Positions 34,447 to 43,306 of a stretch of DNA of 64,000 nt are shown one piece after another. Under the pieces are notes generated by a model, which did no database searches, was not told the origin of the DNA, and was given only the letters and a program-made list of their open reading frames with translations. The stretch spans positions 62,001-126,000 of the forward strand of contig CAVWLJ010000004.1 of the NCBI GenBank assembly GCA_963755755.1. Reading direction: 5' to 3'. Position 1 is the stretch's first letter. Each line of letters starts with the position of its first letter. Both the position numbers and the translations under genes were made by a program. The DNA is from DATKNA01 sp963755755. Its GTDB lineage: Bacteria > Actinomycetota > Actinomycetes > Actinomycetales > Kineosporiaceae.

Positions 34447-35745
34447 GTGCTATCCGCGTTCGCCCGGGCGTTCCGAACGCCGGACCTGCGGCGCAAGCTG
34501 CTCTTCACCCTCGCCATCATGGCGGTGTTCCGGCTCGGCTCCTTCGTCCCGCTGCCGGGGGTGAGCTACCCCGCCGTCCAGCAGTGCATCGGCAACGCGG
34601 ACGCGGCCGGCGGGCTGGCGCTCATCAACCTCTTCAGCGGCGGCGCGCTCCTGCAGCTGTCGGTCTTCGCGCTGGGGATCATGCCGTACATCACGGCGAG
34701 CATCATCATCCAGCTGCTGACCGTCGTCATCCCGCGGTTCGAGGCCCTCAAGGAGGAGGGCCAGGCCGGGACGACGAAGCTCACGCAGTACACCCGGTAC
34801 CTGACGATCGGCCTCGCCGTCCTGCAGTCGACGACGCTCGTCGCCATCGCGCGCAACCCCGGCGGTCTCTTCACCAGCTGCCAGGCGGACCTCGTGCCCA
34901 GCGACAGCATGCCGACGATCCTGCTCATGATCATCACCCTGACCGCCGGCACCGGCCTGATCATGTGGCTCGGCGAGCTCGTGACGGAGAAGGGCGTCGG
35001 CAACGGCATGTCGCTGCTGATCTTCACGTCCATCGCCGCCGGCTTCCCGGGCTCGATGTGGGCGATCAAGAACAGCAACGGCCTCGACGTCATGCTCGTC
35101 GTCACCGCGCTCGGCCTGGTGGTCATGGCGCTGGTCGTGTTCGTCGAGCTCTCGCAACGGCGCATCCCCGTGCAGTACGCCAAGCGCATGGTGGGCCGGC
35201 GGATGTACGGCGGCACGAGCACCTACATCCCGATCAAGGTGAACACCGCCGGCGTCATCCCGGTCATCTTCGCCAGTTCGCTGCTCTACCTGCCGGCGCT
35301 CGTCGCCCGGTTCCAGGGCAACAGCACGTCGGGCTGGGTGACGTGGGTCAACACGAACCTGACCCGTGGCGACCACCCGATCTACATCCTCGCGTACTTC
35401 CTGCTCATCCTGTTCTTCACGTACTTCTACGTGGCGATCACGTTCAACCCGGACGAGGTCGCGGAGAACATGAAGAAGTACGGCGGCTTCATCCCCGGCA
35501 TCCGCGCCGGTCGTCCCACCGCCGAGTACCTCGACTACGTGCTGACCCGGATCACCCTGCCGGGCGCGCTGTACCTCGGCGTCATCAGCCTGATCCCGAT
35601 CATCGCGCTCGTGGCGCTCAACGCCGACCAGCGCTTCCCCTTCGGTGGCACCTCGATCCTCATCGTCGTCGGCGTCGGCCTGGAGACGGTCAAGCAGATC
35701 GAGTCGCAGCTGCAGCAGCGGCACTACGAAGGGTTCCTCCGGTGA
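34447..35745 (+). CDS. secY: preprotein translocase subunit SecY
   Basis: 432 residues from the GTG at 34447 immediately after AGGAGG; an upstream ATG at 34396 lacks a site. Ten hydrophobic segments can be traced, beginning with KLLFTLAIMAVFRLGSFVPL. Conserved landmarks are QLSVFALGIMPYITASIIIQ, RRIPVQYAKRMVGRRMYGG and the C-terminal ETVKQIESQLQQRHYEGFL. It is the channel partner of SecE (7.1 kb) in the plasma membrane. The stop overlaps the adk GTG. Confidence 0.97.
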   Translation: MLSAFARAFRTPDLRRKLLFTLAIMAVFRLGSFVPLPGVSYPAVQQCIGNADAAGGLALINLFSGGALLQLSVFALGIMPYITASIIIQLLTVVIPRFEALKEEGQAGTTKLTQYTRYLTIGLAVLQSTTLVAIARNPGGLFTSCQADLVPSDSMPTILLMIITLTAGTGLIMWLGELVTEKGVGNGMSLLIFTSIAAGFPGSMWAIKNSNGLDVMLVVTALGLVVMALVVFVELSQRRIPVQYAKRMVGRRMYGGTSTYIPIKVNTAGVIPVIFASSLLYLPALVARFQGNSTSGWVTWVNTNLTRGDHPIYILAYFLLILFFTYFYVAITFNPDEVAENMKKYGGFIPGIRAGRPTAEYLDYVLTRITLPGALYLGVISLIPIIALVALNADQRFPFGGTSILIVVGVGLETVKQIESQLQQRHYEGFLR

Positions 35746-36314
35746 GGTTGATCATGCTCGGGCCCCCGGGGGCGGGCAAGGGCACGCAGGCCAAGCGACT
35801 CGCGGCGGACCTGCGGATCCCGGCGATCTCCACCGGTGACATCTTCCGGGCCAACATCTCCGACGGCACGGAGCTCGGCGTCCGGGTGCAGGCGATCCTG
35901 CGCGACGGCGGCCTCGTGCCGGACGAGGTCACGAACGACATGGTGCGCGACCGGATCGGGCAGGCCGACTGCGCGGACGGCTTCATCCTCGACGGCTTCC
36001 CCCGCACGCTCGCCCAGGTCGACGCCCTCGACAGCATGCTCAAGGCCCTGGACACCCAGCTCGACCGCGTGGTCGAGCTGACCGTCGACGTGGACGAGGT
36101 CGTCAGGCGGCTGCACCAGCGGTCCGTCGAGGAGGGTCGCGAGGACGACACCCCCGACGTGATCCGCCACCGCCAGGAGGTCTACCAGCGCGACACGGCG
36201 CCGCTGGTGGACGTGTACTCCGAGCGCGGGCTGCTCGTGAAGGTCGACGGCATGGGCGCCGTCGACGAGGTCACGGGCCGCATCGAGGGCGCGCTGTCGG
36301 CCGCCCACGACTGA
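35742..36314 (+). CDS. adk: adenylate kinase
   Basis: 190 residues from the GTG at 35742, overlapping the secY stop by 4 bases. P-loop GPPGAGKGTQAKRL at 7-20, AMP-binding STGDIFRANISDGT, DGFPRTLAQV, and a short LID (QRSVEEGREDDTPDVIRHR) without zinc cysteines, as in the short actinobacterial form. It interconverts ATP + AMP and 2 ADP in the cytoplasm. The secY-adk-map order is conserved. Confidence 0.97.
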   Translation: MRLIMLGPPGAGKGTQAKRLAADLRIPAISTGDIFRANISDGTELGVRVQAILRDGGLVPDEVTNDMVRDRIGQADCADGFILDGFPRTLAQVDALDSMLKALDTQLDRVVELTVDVDEVVRRLHQRSVEEGREDDTPDVIRHRQEVYQRDTAPLVDVYSERGLLVKVDGMGAVDEVTGRIEGALSAAHD

Positions 36315-36318
36315 ACGG

Positions 36319-37158
36319 GTGAGGGCGACGAGCGAGCGCATCGAGGTCAAGAACCCCGAGCAGATCAAGCTGATGCGGACCGCCGGGCTGGTGGTCGCCG
36401 ACGCGCTGGACGCCGTGCGTGCCGCCCTGCGCCCCGGCGTCACGACGCTGGAGCTCGACGGGATCGCGGAGCACGTCATCCGCTCGGCGGGGGGCACGCC
36501 GTCGTTCCTCGGCTACGGCCGGCCGGCGTACCCGGCGACGACGTGCATCTCGGTCAACGACGAGGTCGTCCACGGGATCCCGGGCGGCCGGGTGGTCCAC
36601 GCCGGCGACCTGGTGTCGGTGGACTGCGGCGCGATCCTCGCCGGCTGGCACGGTGACTCCGCCTTCTCGGCGGTCGTGTCGCCGGAGGAGGCGCCGGACG
36701 CCGACCCCGCCGACGCCACCCTCGTCGAGGTCACCGAGCAGGCGATGTGGCGGGGGATCGCCGCGATCGCCGACGGCAACCGCCTCGTCGACATCGGCGC
36801 GGCGATCGAGGACTTCGTCGGCGGCCGGTTCGGCATCGTCGAGGAGTACGGCGGTCATGGCATCGGCACCGCGATGCACCAGGCCCCGCACGTGCTCAAC
36901 TACCGCACCCGCGCCCGCGGCCCGAAGCTGAGGCCGGGCATCTGCCTGGCCATCGAGCCGATGCTGACGATGGGGGACCCGGAGACCCGGGTCCAGCCCG
37001 ACCAGTGGACGGTCGTCACCGTGGACGGTTCACGCGCCGCGCACTGGGAGCACAGCGTCGCGCTGACGGAGAACGGGCCCTGGGTCCTGACCGCGCGCGA
37101 CGGGGGAGAGCAGGCCCTCGGCTCGCTCGGCGTCAAGGTCGTGCCGCTCGCGGACTGA
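36319..37158 (+). CDS. map: methionine aminopeptidase, type I
   Basis: 279 residues from the GTG at 36319, 4 bp after adk. Pita-bread fold ligands are visible: Asp in VSVDCGA, Asp in GWHGDSAF, His in GHGIGTAMHQAPH, Glu in LAIEPMLTMG and Glu in HWEHSVALTENG. It removes initiator Met from nascent chains. No N-terminal zinc-finger or SH3-binding extension. Confidence 0.96.
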   Translation: MRATSERIEVKNPEQIKLMRTAGLVVADALDAVRAALRPGVTTLELDGIAEHVIRSAGGTPSFLGYGRPAYPATTCISVNDEVVHGIPGGRVVHAGDLVSVDCGAILAGWHGDSAFSAVVSPEEAPDADPADATLVEVTEQAMWRGIAAIADGNRLVDIGAAIEDFVGGRFGIVEEYGGHGIGTAMHQAPHVLNYRTRARGPKLRPGICLAIEPMLTMGDPETRVQPDQWTVVTVDGSRAAHWEHSVALTENGPWVLTARDGGEQALGSLGVKVVPLAD

Positions 37159-37424
37159 CCGGGCGACCGACCGGGCGGGCAGCGTCGGGGGAGGCCGGGC
37201 ATACCGGGGCACTCCGAGGCGTTGTCGCCCCTGCGCCGCGACCAGGCCCGATTTCCTCGTTGCCTGCCTGCTGGCGTAGACTCATCTGTCGGTTCACGTG
37301 CATCCACGCCCTGAGTCGCCCCGCGGCTGGTCTGGCGGCTCCAGGGCTTCCGTCACGCGTGTGCCCGAACGGTCAACCACGACCGCTCCTGCGAGCAGGT
37401 GCGGTCAGAAGGAATGCGGAGGAC
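37159..37424 (+). promoter_or_regulatory. map-infA spacer with candidate infA promoter
   Basis: TAGACT (37277-37282) with TTCCTC 18 bp upstream fits a housekeeping promoter. The leader to infA is about 135 nt and contains the stem CGCTCCTGCGAGCAGGTGCG near 37384. The site GCGGAGGAC immediately precedes the infA ATG. Confidence 0.4.
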
Positions 37425-37646
37425 ATGCCCAAGAAGGACGGGGTCATCGAGATCGAGGGCACCGTTGTCGAAGCTCTACCCAACGCGATGTTCCGGGTCG
37501 AGCTGAGCAACGGTCACAAGGTTCTCGCCCACATCTCCGGCAAGATGCGTCAGCACTACATCCGGATCCTCCCCGAGGACCGCGTGGTGGTGGAGCTCAG
37601 CCCCTACGACCTCTCCCGTGGTCGCATCGTCTACCGCTACAAGTAA
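37425..37646 (+). CDS. infA: translation initiation factor IF-1
   Basis: 73 residues, PKKDGVIEIEGTVVEALPNA to LSRGRIVYRYK, the usual length and a single OB fold. It blocks the ribosomal A site during initiation. ATG at 37425 behind GGAGG. Heads the infA-rpmJ-rpsM-rpsK-rpsD-rpoA-rplQ unit. Confidence 0.98.
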   Translation: MPKKDGVIEIEGTVVEALPNAMFRVELSNGHKVLAHISGKMRQHYIRILPEDRVVVELSPYDLSRGRIVYRYK

Positions 37647-37649
37647 GCC

Positions 37650-37666
37650 CAGGGGCTGCGCCCCTG
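37650..37666 (+). terminator. short GC hairpin after infA
   Basis: CAGGGGC (37650-37656) pairs with GCCCCTG (37660-37666) around a 3-nt loop, 4 bp after the infA stop. It resembles the GGGG-nnn-CCCC hairpins after rpsM and rpsD. Confidence 0.45.
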
Positions 37667-37740
37667 CTCGCAACCCGCCCACCTCACTACCACGAGCACG
37701 CCGCGCCTGTGCGCGGCCAGCTCAGACCGGAAGATCGACG

Positions 37741-37854
37741 ATGAAGGTCAAGCCGAGCGTCAAGCCGATCTGCGACAAGTGCAAGGTGATCCGCCGTCAC
37801 GGCCGGGTCATGGTGATCTGCGAGAACCTGCGCCACAAGCAGCGCCAGGGCTGA
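37741..37854 (+). CDS. rpmJ: 50S ribosomal protein L36
   Basis: 37 residues, MKVKPSVKPICDKCKVIRRH onward. The CxxC plus distal Cys and His (CDKCK, VMVICENLRHKQRQG) are the zinc-binding form. A non-zinc paralogue may exist elsewhere. 94 bp after infA. Confidence 0.97.
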   Translation: MKVKPSVKPICDKCKVIRRHGRVMVICENLRHKQRQG

Positions 37855-38001
37855 TCACCCGCTCTCTCCACCCGCAGCACCCGACCCCCGCCGCTCCTGC
37901 GAGCGGCGGGACGCCACCCCCGGACGGAGGCCGGGGACCCGGGCGACACCCGGGGCCGGTGCTGCTCCAGACCTCCGAGACCGAAGGGCAACGAACAGCA
38001 C

Positions 38002-38382
38002 ATGGCACGCCTGGTCGGTGTCGACCTCCCGCGCGAGAAGCGCCTCGAGGTCGCGCTCACGTACATCTACGGCGTCGGGCGCACCCGCGCCAAGGCGACC
38101 CTGACGGCCACCGGCATCAGCCCGGACCGGCGCGTCCGGGACCTCTCGGACGACGACCTGGTCCAGCTCCGCGACTACATCGAGGGCAACTTCAAGGTCG
38201 AGGGTGACCTCCGCCGCGAGGTGGCCGCCGACATCCGCCGCAAGGTCGAGATCGGCTCGTACCAGGGGCTGCGGCACCGCCGCGGCCTGCCGGTGCACGG
38301 GCAGCGCACGCGAACCAACGCGCGCACCCGCAAGGGCCCCAAGCGCACGGTCGCCGGCAAGAAGAAGGCCGGTAAGAAGTAG
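38002..38382 (+). CDS. rpsM: 30S ribosomal protein S13
   Basis: 126 residues. ARLVGVDLPREKRLEVALTY with the helix-two-turn-helix core and the C-terminal RGLPVHGQRTRTNARTRKGP and lysine-rich tail that reaches the P-site tRNA. 147 bp after rpmJ. Confidence 0.98.
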   Translation: MARLVGVDLPREKRLEVALTYIYGVGRTRAKATLTATGISPDRRVRDLSDDDLVQLRDYIEGNFKVEGDLRREVAADIRRKVEIGSYQGLRHRRGLPVHGQRTRTNARTRKGPKRTVAGKKKAGKK

Positions 38383-38389
38383 AGGTGTG

Positions 38390-38445
38390 CGAGGGGGACT
38401 CCGTCCCCCTCGAGCTCCCTCTGCGAGGGGCCTCCGGCCCCTTCG
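38390..38445 (+). repeat. paired GGGG/CCCC hairpins after rpsM
   Basis: Hairpin 1 pairs 38390-38399 with 38403-38412 (10 perfect bp, loop TCC). Hairpin 2 pairs 38424-38432 with 38436-38445 (one bulge, loop TCC). Both belong to the same family as the hairpins after rpsD and infA. The rest of the 185-bp spacer to rpsK shows no ORF. Confidence 0.6.
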
Positions 38446-38567
38446 ATCCCCGGGCTCGCCTCCGGTAGGTACGTCGCCGGAGACAGACGGCCCGCTGGGT
38501 TCCGTCCCAGCGGCACTCACCAGACTTTCGATCTTTATCCAGACCAGCCAACAGGAGTTCTCGGTCA

Positions 38568-38978
38568 ATGCCTCCGCAGAAGAGGGCAGCCAGCGGGGCG
38601 GCGCGTAAGCCGCGGCGCAAGGAGAAGAAGAACGTCTCCCACGGGCACGCCCACATCAAGAGCACGTTCAACAACACGATCGTGTCGATCACGGACCCCA
38701 CGGGTGCCGTGATCTCGTGGGCGTCCGCCGGCCAGGTGGGCTTCAAGGGCTCGCGCAAGTCGACGCCCTTCGCCGCGCAGATGGCGGCCGAGGCCGCCGC
38801 GCGTCGTGCCCAGGAGCACGGCATGCGCAAGGTCGACGTCTTCGTCAAGGGTCCCGGCTCCGGCCGTGAGACCGCGATCCGATCGCTGCAGGCCACCGGC
38901 CTCGAGGTCGGGTCGATCCAGGACGTCACCCCGACCCCGCACAACGGCTGCCGGCCTCCCAAGCGCCGTCGCGTCTGA
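38568..38978 (+). CDS. rpsK: 30S ribosomal protein S11
   Basis: 136 residues. NVSHGHAHIKSTFNNTIVSI, SWASAGQVGFKGSRKSTPFA and the C-terminal DVTPTPHNGCRPPKRRRV. S11 lies on the 30S platform near the anti-Shine-Dalgarno region. ATG preceded by ACAGGAG. Confidence 0.98.
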   Translation: MPPQKRAASGAARKPRRKEKKNVSHGHAHIKSTFNNTIVSITDPTGAVISWASAGQVGFKGSRKSTPFAAQMAAEAAARRAQEHGMRKVDVFVKGPGSGRETAIRSLQATGLEVGSIQDVTPTPHNGCRPPKRRRV

Positions 38979-39010
38979 CCCGAGAACACCGACAGGAGAT
39001 CTGAACCACG

Positions 39011-39637
39011 ATGGCGCGTTACAACGGGCCCGACTGCAAGCGGTGCCGACGCGAGAAGACCAAGCTGTTCCTCAAGGGGGCCAAGTGCGAGTCCCCGAAG
39101 TGCCCGATCGAGATCCGTCCCTACCCCCCGGGTGAGCACGGCCGCGCGCGCACGAAGGAGAGCGAGTACCTGCTGCAGATGCGCGAGAAGCAGAAGACCT
39201 CGCGCATCTACGGCGTCCTCGAGAAGCAGTTCCGCGGCTACTACGAGGAGGCCAACCGCCGTTCCGGCCGGACCGGCGAGAACCTCCTGCGCATCCTCGA
39301 GTCCCGCCTCGACAACGTCGTCTACCGGGCCGGCTTCGCGCCGTCCCGCGACGCCGCCCGCCAGCTCGTGCGGCACGGCCACTTCCTCGTCAACGGGGTC
39401 AAGGTCGACATCCCGAGCTACCGGGTGACCGAGAACGACATCGTCGAGGTCCGGCAGAGCTCCCTCGAGCTCACCCCGTTCGTCATCGCCCGGGCGATGG
39501 CCGGCGAGCGGACGGTGCCGGCCTGGCTCGAGGTCATCCCGAACCGGATGCGCATCCTCGTGCACGGGCTGCCCGCGCGGCAGGTCATCGACACCCCCGT
39601 GCAGGAGCAGCTGATCGTCGAGTTCTACTCGAAGTAA
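39011..39637 (+). CDS. rpsD: 30S ribosomal protein S4
   Basis: 208 residues. The N-terminal zinc-type cysteines CKRCRREKTKLFLKGAKC and the S4 domain (RLDNVVYRAGFAPSRDAARQ then LVRHGHFLVNGVKVDIPSYR) are clear. A primary 16S binder involved in accuracy and, in E. coli, alpha operon repression. Confidence 0.98.
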   Translation: MARYNGPDCKRCRREKTKLFLKGAKCESPKCPIEIRPYPPGEHGRARTKESEYLLQMREKQKTSRIYGVLEKQFRGYYEEANRRSGRTGENLLRILESRLDNVVYRAGFAPSRDAARQLVRHGHFLVNGVKVDIPSYRVTENDIVEVRQSSLELTPFVIARAMAGERTVPAWLEVIPNRMRILVHGLPARQVIDTPVQEQLIVEFYSK

Positions 39638-39647
39638 GAGGAGGGGT

Positions 39648-39700
39648 GCGAGAGGGGCTCCGCCCCTCTCGCGCTCTCCCCGCCGGGGGCTTGCCCCCGG
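39648..39700 (+). repeat. paired GC hairpins after rpsD
   Basis: Hairpin 1 pairs 39648-39658 with 39662-39672 (11 perfect bp, loop TCC). Hairpin 2 pairs 39683-39690 with 39693-39700. They lie between rpsD and rpoA and may balance or terminate transcription, since rpoA also needs independent expression. Confidence 0.6.
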
Positions 39701-39827
39701 GCCCCCCGGCTTAGGCGCTTCCCGCGCCTCTACCCCGCAAGACCAGCACCACCTTCTCGTTCGGACCGATGGACGGGGAGTTTCGCAGAGCGTCATATGG
39801 CGGACGTTCGCGAGAGAGGTAACTGCA

Positions 39828-40844
39828 ATGCTGATCGCACAGCGGCCGACGTTGGCCGAGGAGGTCGTCGGCGACAACCGGTCCCGGTTCGTCATCGAGC
39901 CCCTCGAGCCCGGCTTCGGCTACACCCTCGGCAACAGCCTGCGCCGCACGCTGCTGTCGTCCATCCCCGGTGCCGCGGTGACGAGCATCCGGATCGACGG
40001 CGTCCTGCACGAGTTCACCACCGTCCCGGGGGTGAAGGAGGACGTCACCGAGCTCATCCTCAACGTCAAGCAGCTCGTCGTCTCCAGCGAGCACGACGAG
40101 CCGGTCGTCATGTACCTGCGCAAGCAGGGACCGGGCGCCGTGACCGCCGCGGACATCGCTCCGCCGGCGGGGGTCGAGGTGCACAACCCCGACCTGCACA
40201 TCGCGACGATCAACGCCAAGGGCAAGCTCGAGATGGAGCTCACGGTCGAGCGCGGCCGCGGTTACGTCTCGGCGAACCAGAACAAGAGCGGTGACCAGGA
40301 GATCGGTCGTATCCCGGTCGACTCGATCTACTCGCCCGTGCTCAAGGTGACGTACAAGGTCGAGGCCACCCGTGTCGAGCAGCGCACGGACTTCGACCGG
40401 CTCATCGTGGACGTCGAGAGCAAGCCGTCGACGCAGCCCCGCGACGCGATGGCGAGCGCCGGCAAGACCCTGGTCGAGCTCTTCGGGCTGGCCCGCGAGC
40501 TCAACGTCGAGGCCGAGGGCATCGACATGGGCCCGTCCCCGTCGGACGCCGCACTGGCCGCCGACCTGGCCCTGCCGATCGAGGAGCTCGACCTCACGGT
40601 CCGCTCCTACAACTGCCTCAAGCGCGAGGGCATCCACACCGTGGGCGAGCTCGTCGCCCGCAGCGAGGCCGACCTGCTCGACATCCGCAACTTCGGCGCG
40701 AAGTCGATCGACGAGGTCAAGCAGAAGCTGGCCGGCATGAGCCTCGCGCTCAAGGACAGCCCGCCCGGGTTCGACCCCGCCCTGGTCGTCGACAGCTACG
40801 GTGCCGACGACGACATGTCCTTCGCCGAGGACGAGCAGCTCTGA
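39828..40844 (+). CDS. rpoA: DNA-directed RNA polymerase subunit alpha
   Basis: 338 residues. N-terminal dimerisation domain begins MLIAQRPTLAEEVVGDNRSR with FGYTLGNSLRRTLLSSIPGA, which nucleates polymerase assembly. An acidic linker precedes the C-terminal HhH domain (LTVRSYNCLKREGIHTVGEL, then LLDIRNFGAKSIDEVKQKLA) that touches UP elements and regulators. Followed by rplQ after 58 bp. Confidence 0.98.
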   Translation: MLIAQRPTLAEEVVGDNRSRFVIEPLEPGFGYTLGNSLRRTLLSSIPGAAVTSIRIDGVLHEFTTVPGVKEDVTELILNVKQLVVSSEHDEPVVMYLRKQGPGAVTAADIAPPAGVEVHNPDLHIATINAKGKLEMELTVERGRGYVSANQNKSGDQEIGRIPVDSIYSPVLKVTYKVEATRVEQRTDFDRLIVDVESKPSTQPRDAMASAGKTLVELFGLARELNVEAEGIDMGPSPSDAALAADLALPIEELDLTVRSYNCLKREGIHTVGELVARSEADLLDIRNFGAKSIDEVKQKLAGMSLALKDSPPGFDPALVVDSYGADDDMSFAEDEQL

Positions 40845-40902
40845 CCCCCTACCGCCGCCCCGTCGCGAGGGCGCGGCGGGCTGACTGAGGAGAACGACAG
40901 AC

Positions 40903-41577
40903 ATGCCCACGCCCACCAAGGGTCCGCGTCTCGGCGGGGGCCCGGCGCACGAGCGGCTGCTGCTGGCGGGCCTCGCCACCCAGCTGTTCGCCCACCGCCG
41001 GATCACGACGACCGAGGCCAAGGCCAAGCGGATGCGTCCTCTGGCCGAGCGCCTCATCACCTTCGCCAAGCGCGGCGACCTCGCCGCCCGGCGGCGGGTG
41101 CTCACCGTCGTGCGTGACAAGGGCGTCGTCCACGAGCTGTTCACGGAGATCGCTCCGGTCATGGCCGACCGTCATGGTGGCTACACCCGGATCACCAAGA
41201 TCGGCAACCGGAAGGGCGACAACGCCCCGATGGCCGTGATCGAGCTCGTCCTCGAGCCGGTCAGCCCGCGTCAGGCCACGGTCCGCGAGGCCGAGGCCGC
41301 CACGCGGCGGTCGGCGCGCGGGTCGGCGTCCGGCAGCGGGGCGGCCGCCACGGCCACCCCCGCGGCCACGGCGACGGCCACCGCCACCGAGGAGCCGCCC
41401 GCGGACGTCGAGGAGCTCAGCACGACGCAGTCCGTCGACGAGGCGGTCGGCGCCAGCGACGAGCCGGAGGCCGACGTCGCCGAGGCTCCCGAGGCGACCG
41501 AGGCCGAGGCGACCGACGCGGCCGGCACCGGGGAGCCCGAGGCCGGCGAGACCGGGGCCGAGGGCGACCGGGCCTGA
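40903..41577 (+). CDS. rplQ: 50S ribosomal protein L17 with long acidic C-terminal tail
   Basis: 224 residues. The first 118 or so are normal L17 (TPTKGPRLGGGPAHERLLLA, FAHRRITTTEAKAKRMRPLA, NRKGDNAPMAVIELV). About 100 residues of Ala/Glu/Thr/Asp-rich low-complexity sequence follow. The frame holds to the stop and base composition is unchanged, so the tail is genuine. Similar but usually shorter tails occur on actinobacterial L17. Confidence 0.96.
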   Translation: MPTPTKGPRLGGGPAHERLLLAGLATQLFAHRRITTTEAKAKRMRPLAERLITFAKRGDLAARRRVLTVVRDKGVVHELFTEIAPVMADRHGGYTRITKIGNRKGDNAPMAVIELVLEPVSPRQATVREAEAATRRSARGSASGSGAAATATPAATATATATEEPPADVEELSTTQSVDEAVGASDEPEADVAEAPEATEAEATDAAGTGEPEAGETGAEGDRA

Positions 41578-41624
41578 CCGCAGCACGCACCGAGGGACCC
41601 GTCCCGCCCGGCGCCTCCGAGGAG

Positions 41625-42516
41625 GTGGCCGAGCAGGGCGGGTCCCTGCGCGTCGGCGGGCTCCGGATCCGGCTCGACCTGGAGTACGACGGCGCGGACT
41701 TCTCCGGCTGGGCCGAACAGCCCGGCCGACGGACCGTCGCCGGCGTGCTGGGGGCGGCGGTCGCGACCGTGCTGCGGACGCCGCAGGCCGACCTCGGCCT
41801 CGTCGTCGCCGGCCGCACCGACGCGGGCGTGCATGCCACCGGCCAGGTCTGCCACCTCGACGTACCCCCGGACGCCTGGCGCGCGGTGCCGGGGCGCTCC
41901 GACTCCCCGCCCGAGGTCGCCCTGCTGCGCCGCCTGCGCGGGGTGCTGCCGGCGGACGTCCGGGTGCGCGCGGCGGCTGTCGCCCCGCCGGGCTTCGACG
42001 CCCGGTTCTCCGCGCTGCGCCGGCGCTACGCCTACCGCCTGTGCGACGACCCCGCCGGGGTCCCGCCGCTGCTGCGCCGCTCACGTCGCGGCCGCGCCGC
42101 GCCCCCTCGACGTCCGTGCCATGGACGACGCCGGTCGCGGGCTGCTCGGGCTGCGCGACTTCGCGCCGTTCTGCCGCCGGCGTGAGGGCGCCACGACCGT
42201 CCGGACGCTGATCGAGTACTCCTGGCGGCGTGAGGCCGACGGCCTCGTCGTCGCCCGCGTCGTCGCCGACGCCTTCTGCCACTCCATGGTCCGCGCCCTC
42301 GTCGGCGGTGCCCTCGCCGTCGGAGAGCGCCGGCGGCCGGTCGCCTGGCTCGCCGACGTGCTCGCGGGCGGCGTCCGGGATCCGGCGGTCGTCGTCGCAC
42401 CTGCCCACGGGCTGGTGCTCGAGGAGGTCGTCTACCCTCCGGACGCCGAGCTGGCGGCACGTGCCGCGCAGGCCCGCGCCGTCCGCGCCGTGCCCGCCCC
42501 CGACTCCCCGCCCTGA
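41625..42516 (+). CDS. truA: tRNA pseudouridine(38-40) synthase TruA (one-base frameshift)
   Basis: From the GTG at 41625: LRIRLDLEYDGADFSGWAEQ, and the catalytic Asp in VVAGRTDAGVHATGQVCHLD. An extra T at about 42081 shifts the frame; removal gives PLLRRHVAAAPRPLDVRAMD, RDFAPFCRRREGATTVRTLI and the C-terminal AFCHSMVRALVGGALAVGER, 296 residues in all. It isomerises uridines in the anticodon arm. Downstream of rplQ as in many actinobacteria. Confidence 0.9.
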
Positions 42517-42535
42517 GTCCGGGTCGACGGGCCTG

Positions 42536-43246
42536 TCAGAGGGCGCGGAGGGCGTCGACGTGGTCGCGCTCGCGCCGGCACAGGGCGGTCAGGACCGCCC
42601 GCATGCCGTGCCGGGCGATCGCGGTGTCGACGAGGACGGCGACGGCGTCCGCGACGACGTCCTCCGGCAGGTCCGGCACCGGGTCGGCCGCGGTCAGGCC
42701 CGGGCCGAGGCCGATCGACAGCTCGAGGTCCTCGACGTGGACGGCGATCTCGACGCATCGGGTCCGGAGGAACTCGTCGAGCGTCAGCGGGATGCGGCGC
42801 GAGGTGATCTGGCGGTCCGCGGGCTCGGCCACGAGCCGGTCGGCCAGCCGCTCGAGGGCGTCCGACGCCAGCGCGAGGACCTGCTCGCGGCCGTGCACGG
42901 CCACCGTGTGGGACCGCTCCCGGACCGCCACGTTGAGGTCGGACCCCACGTCCTCGCTGCCCTCGAACGACGCGTAGTAGCGGCCCGCGTCGACCGGAAC
43001 GGCCGCGCGCGGGTCCGGCTCGTCGAGCATCGCCTCGACGAGCAGGACGCCGGAGAGCGCGAGGTGGCCGGCGAGGTCGGCGACGCCGAACTCGGCCAGG
43101 ACGCTCGCCTCGTCCCACCGCTGCTCCAGCTCCGGTGCGGCCAGGAGCTCCAGGGCCGTCCGCGCCGCGGCCAGGTAGCGGGCGCGGGCGGGGGAGAGCC
43201 GGTGCGGCCCGAGGTCGCTCGGGGAGGGGTGGTGGCTGGGCTGCAT
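42536..43246 (-). CDS. maleylpyruvate isomerase-family (DinB-like, mycothiol-dependent type) protein
   Basis: 236 residues from the ATG at 43244-43246 (AGGA about 8 bases upstream); an ATG at 43255 is an alternative. The helical-bundle pattern fits the MDMPI N-terminal fold: RWDEASVLAEFGVADLAGHL near the start and RCVEIAVHVEDLELSIGLG after residue 170, where the second helix carries metal-ligand-like His and Glu. Such proteins use mycothiol with a bound divalent metal, but many have no known substrate. Tail-to-tail with truA (20 bp apart). Confidence 0.72.
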   Translation of the reverse strand: MQPSHHPSPSDLGPHRLSPARARYLAAARTALELLAAPELEQRWDEASVLAEFGVADLAGHLALSGVLLVEAMLDEPDPRAAVPVDAGRYYASFEGSEDVGSDLNVAVRERSHTVAVHGREQVLALASDALERLADRLVAEPADRQITSRRIPLTLDEFLRTRCVEIAVHVEDLELSIGLGPGLTAADPVPDLPEDVVADAVAVLVDTAIARHGMRAVLTALCRRERDHVDALRAL

Positions 43247-43306
43247 GAGGGTCATCCTGCCCGGCCCGAGTGGTGTCTCCCGGGCGGGAGTGGAAAGGTC
43301 GGGAGG

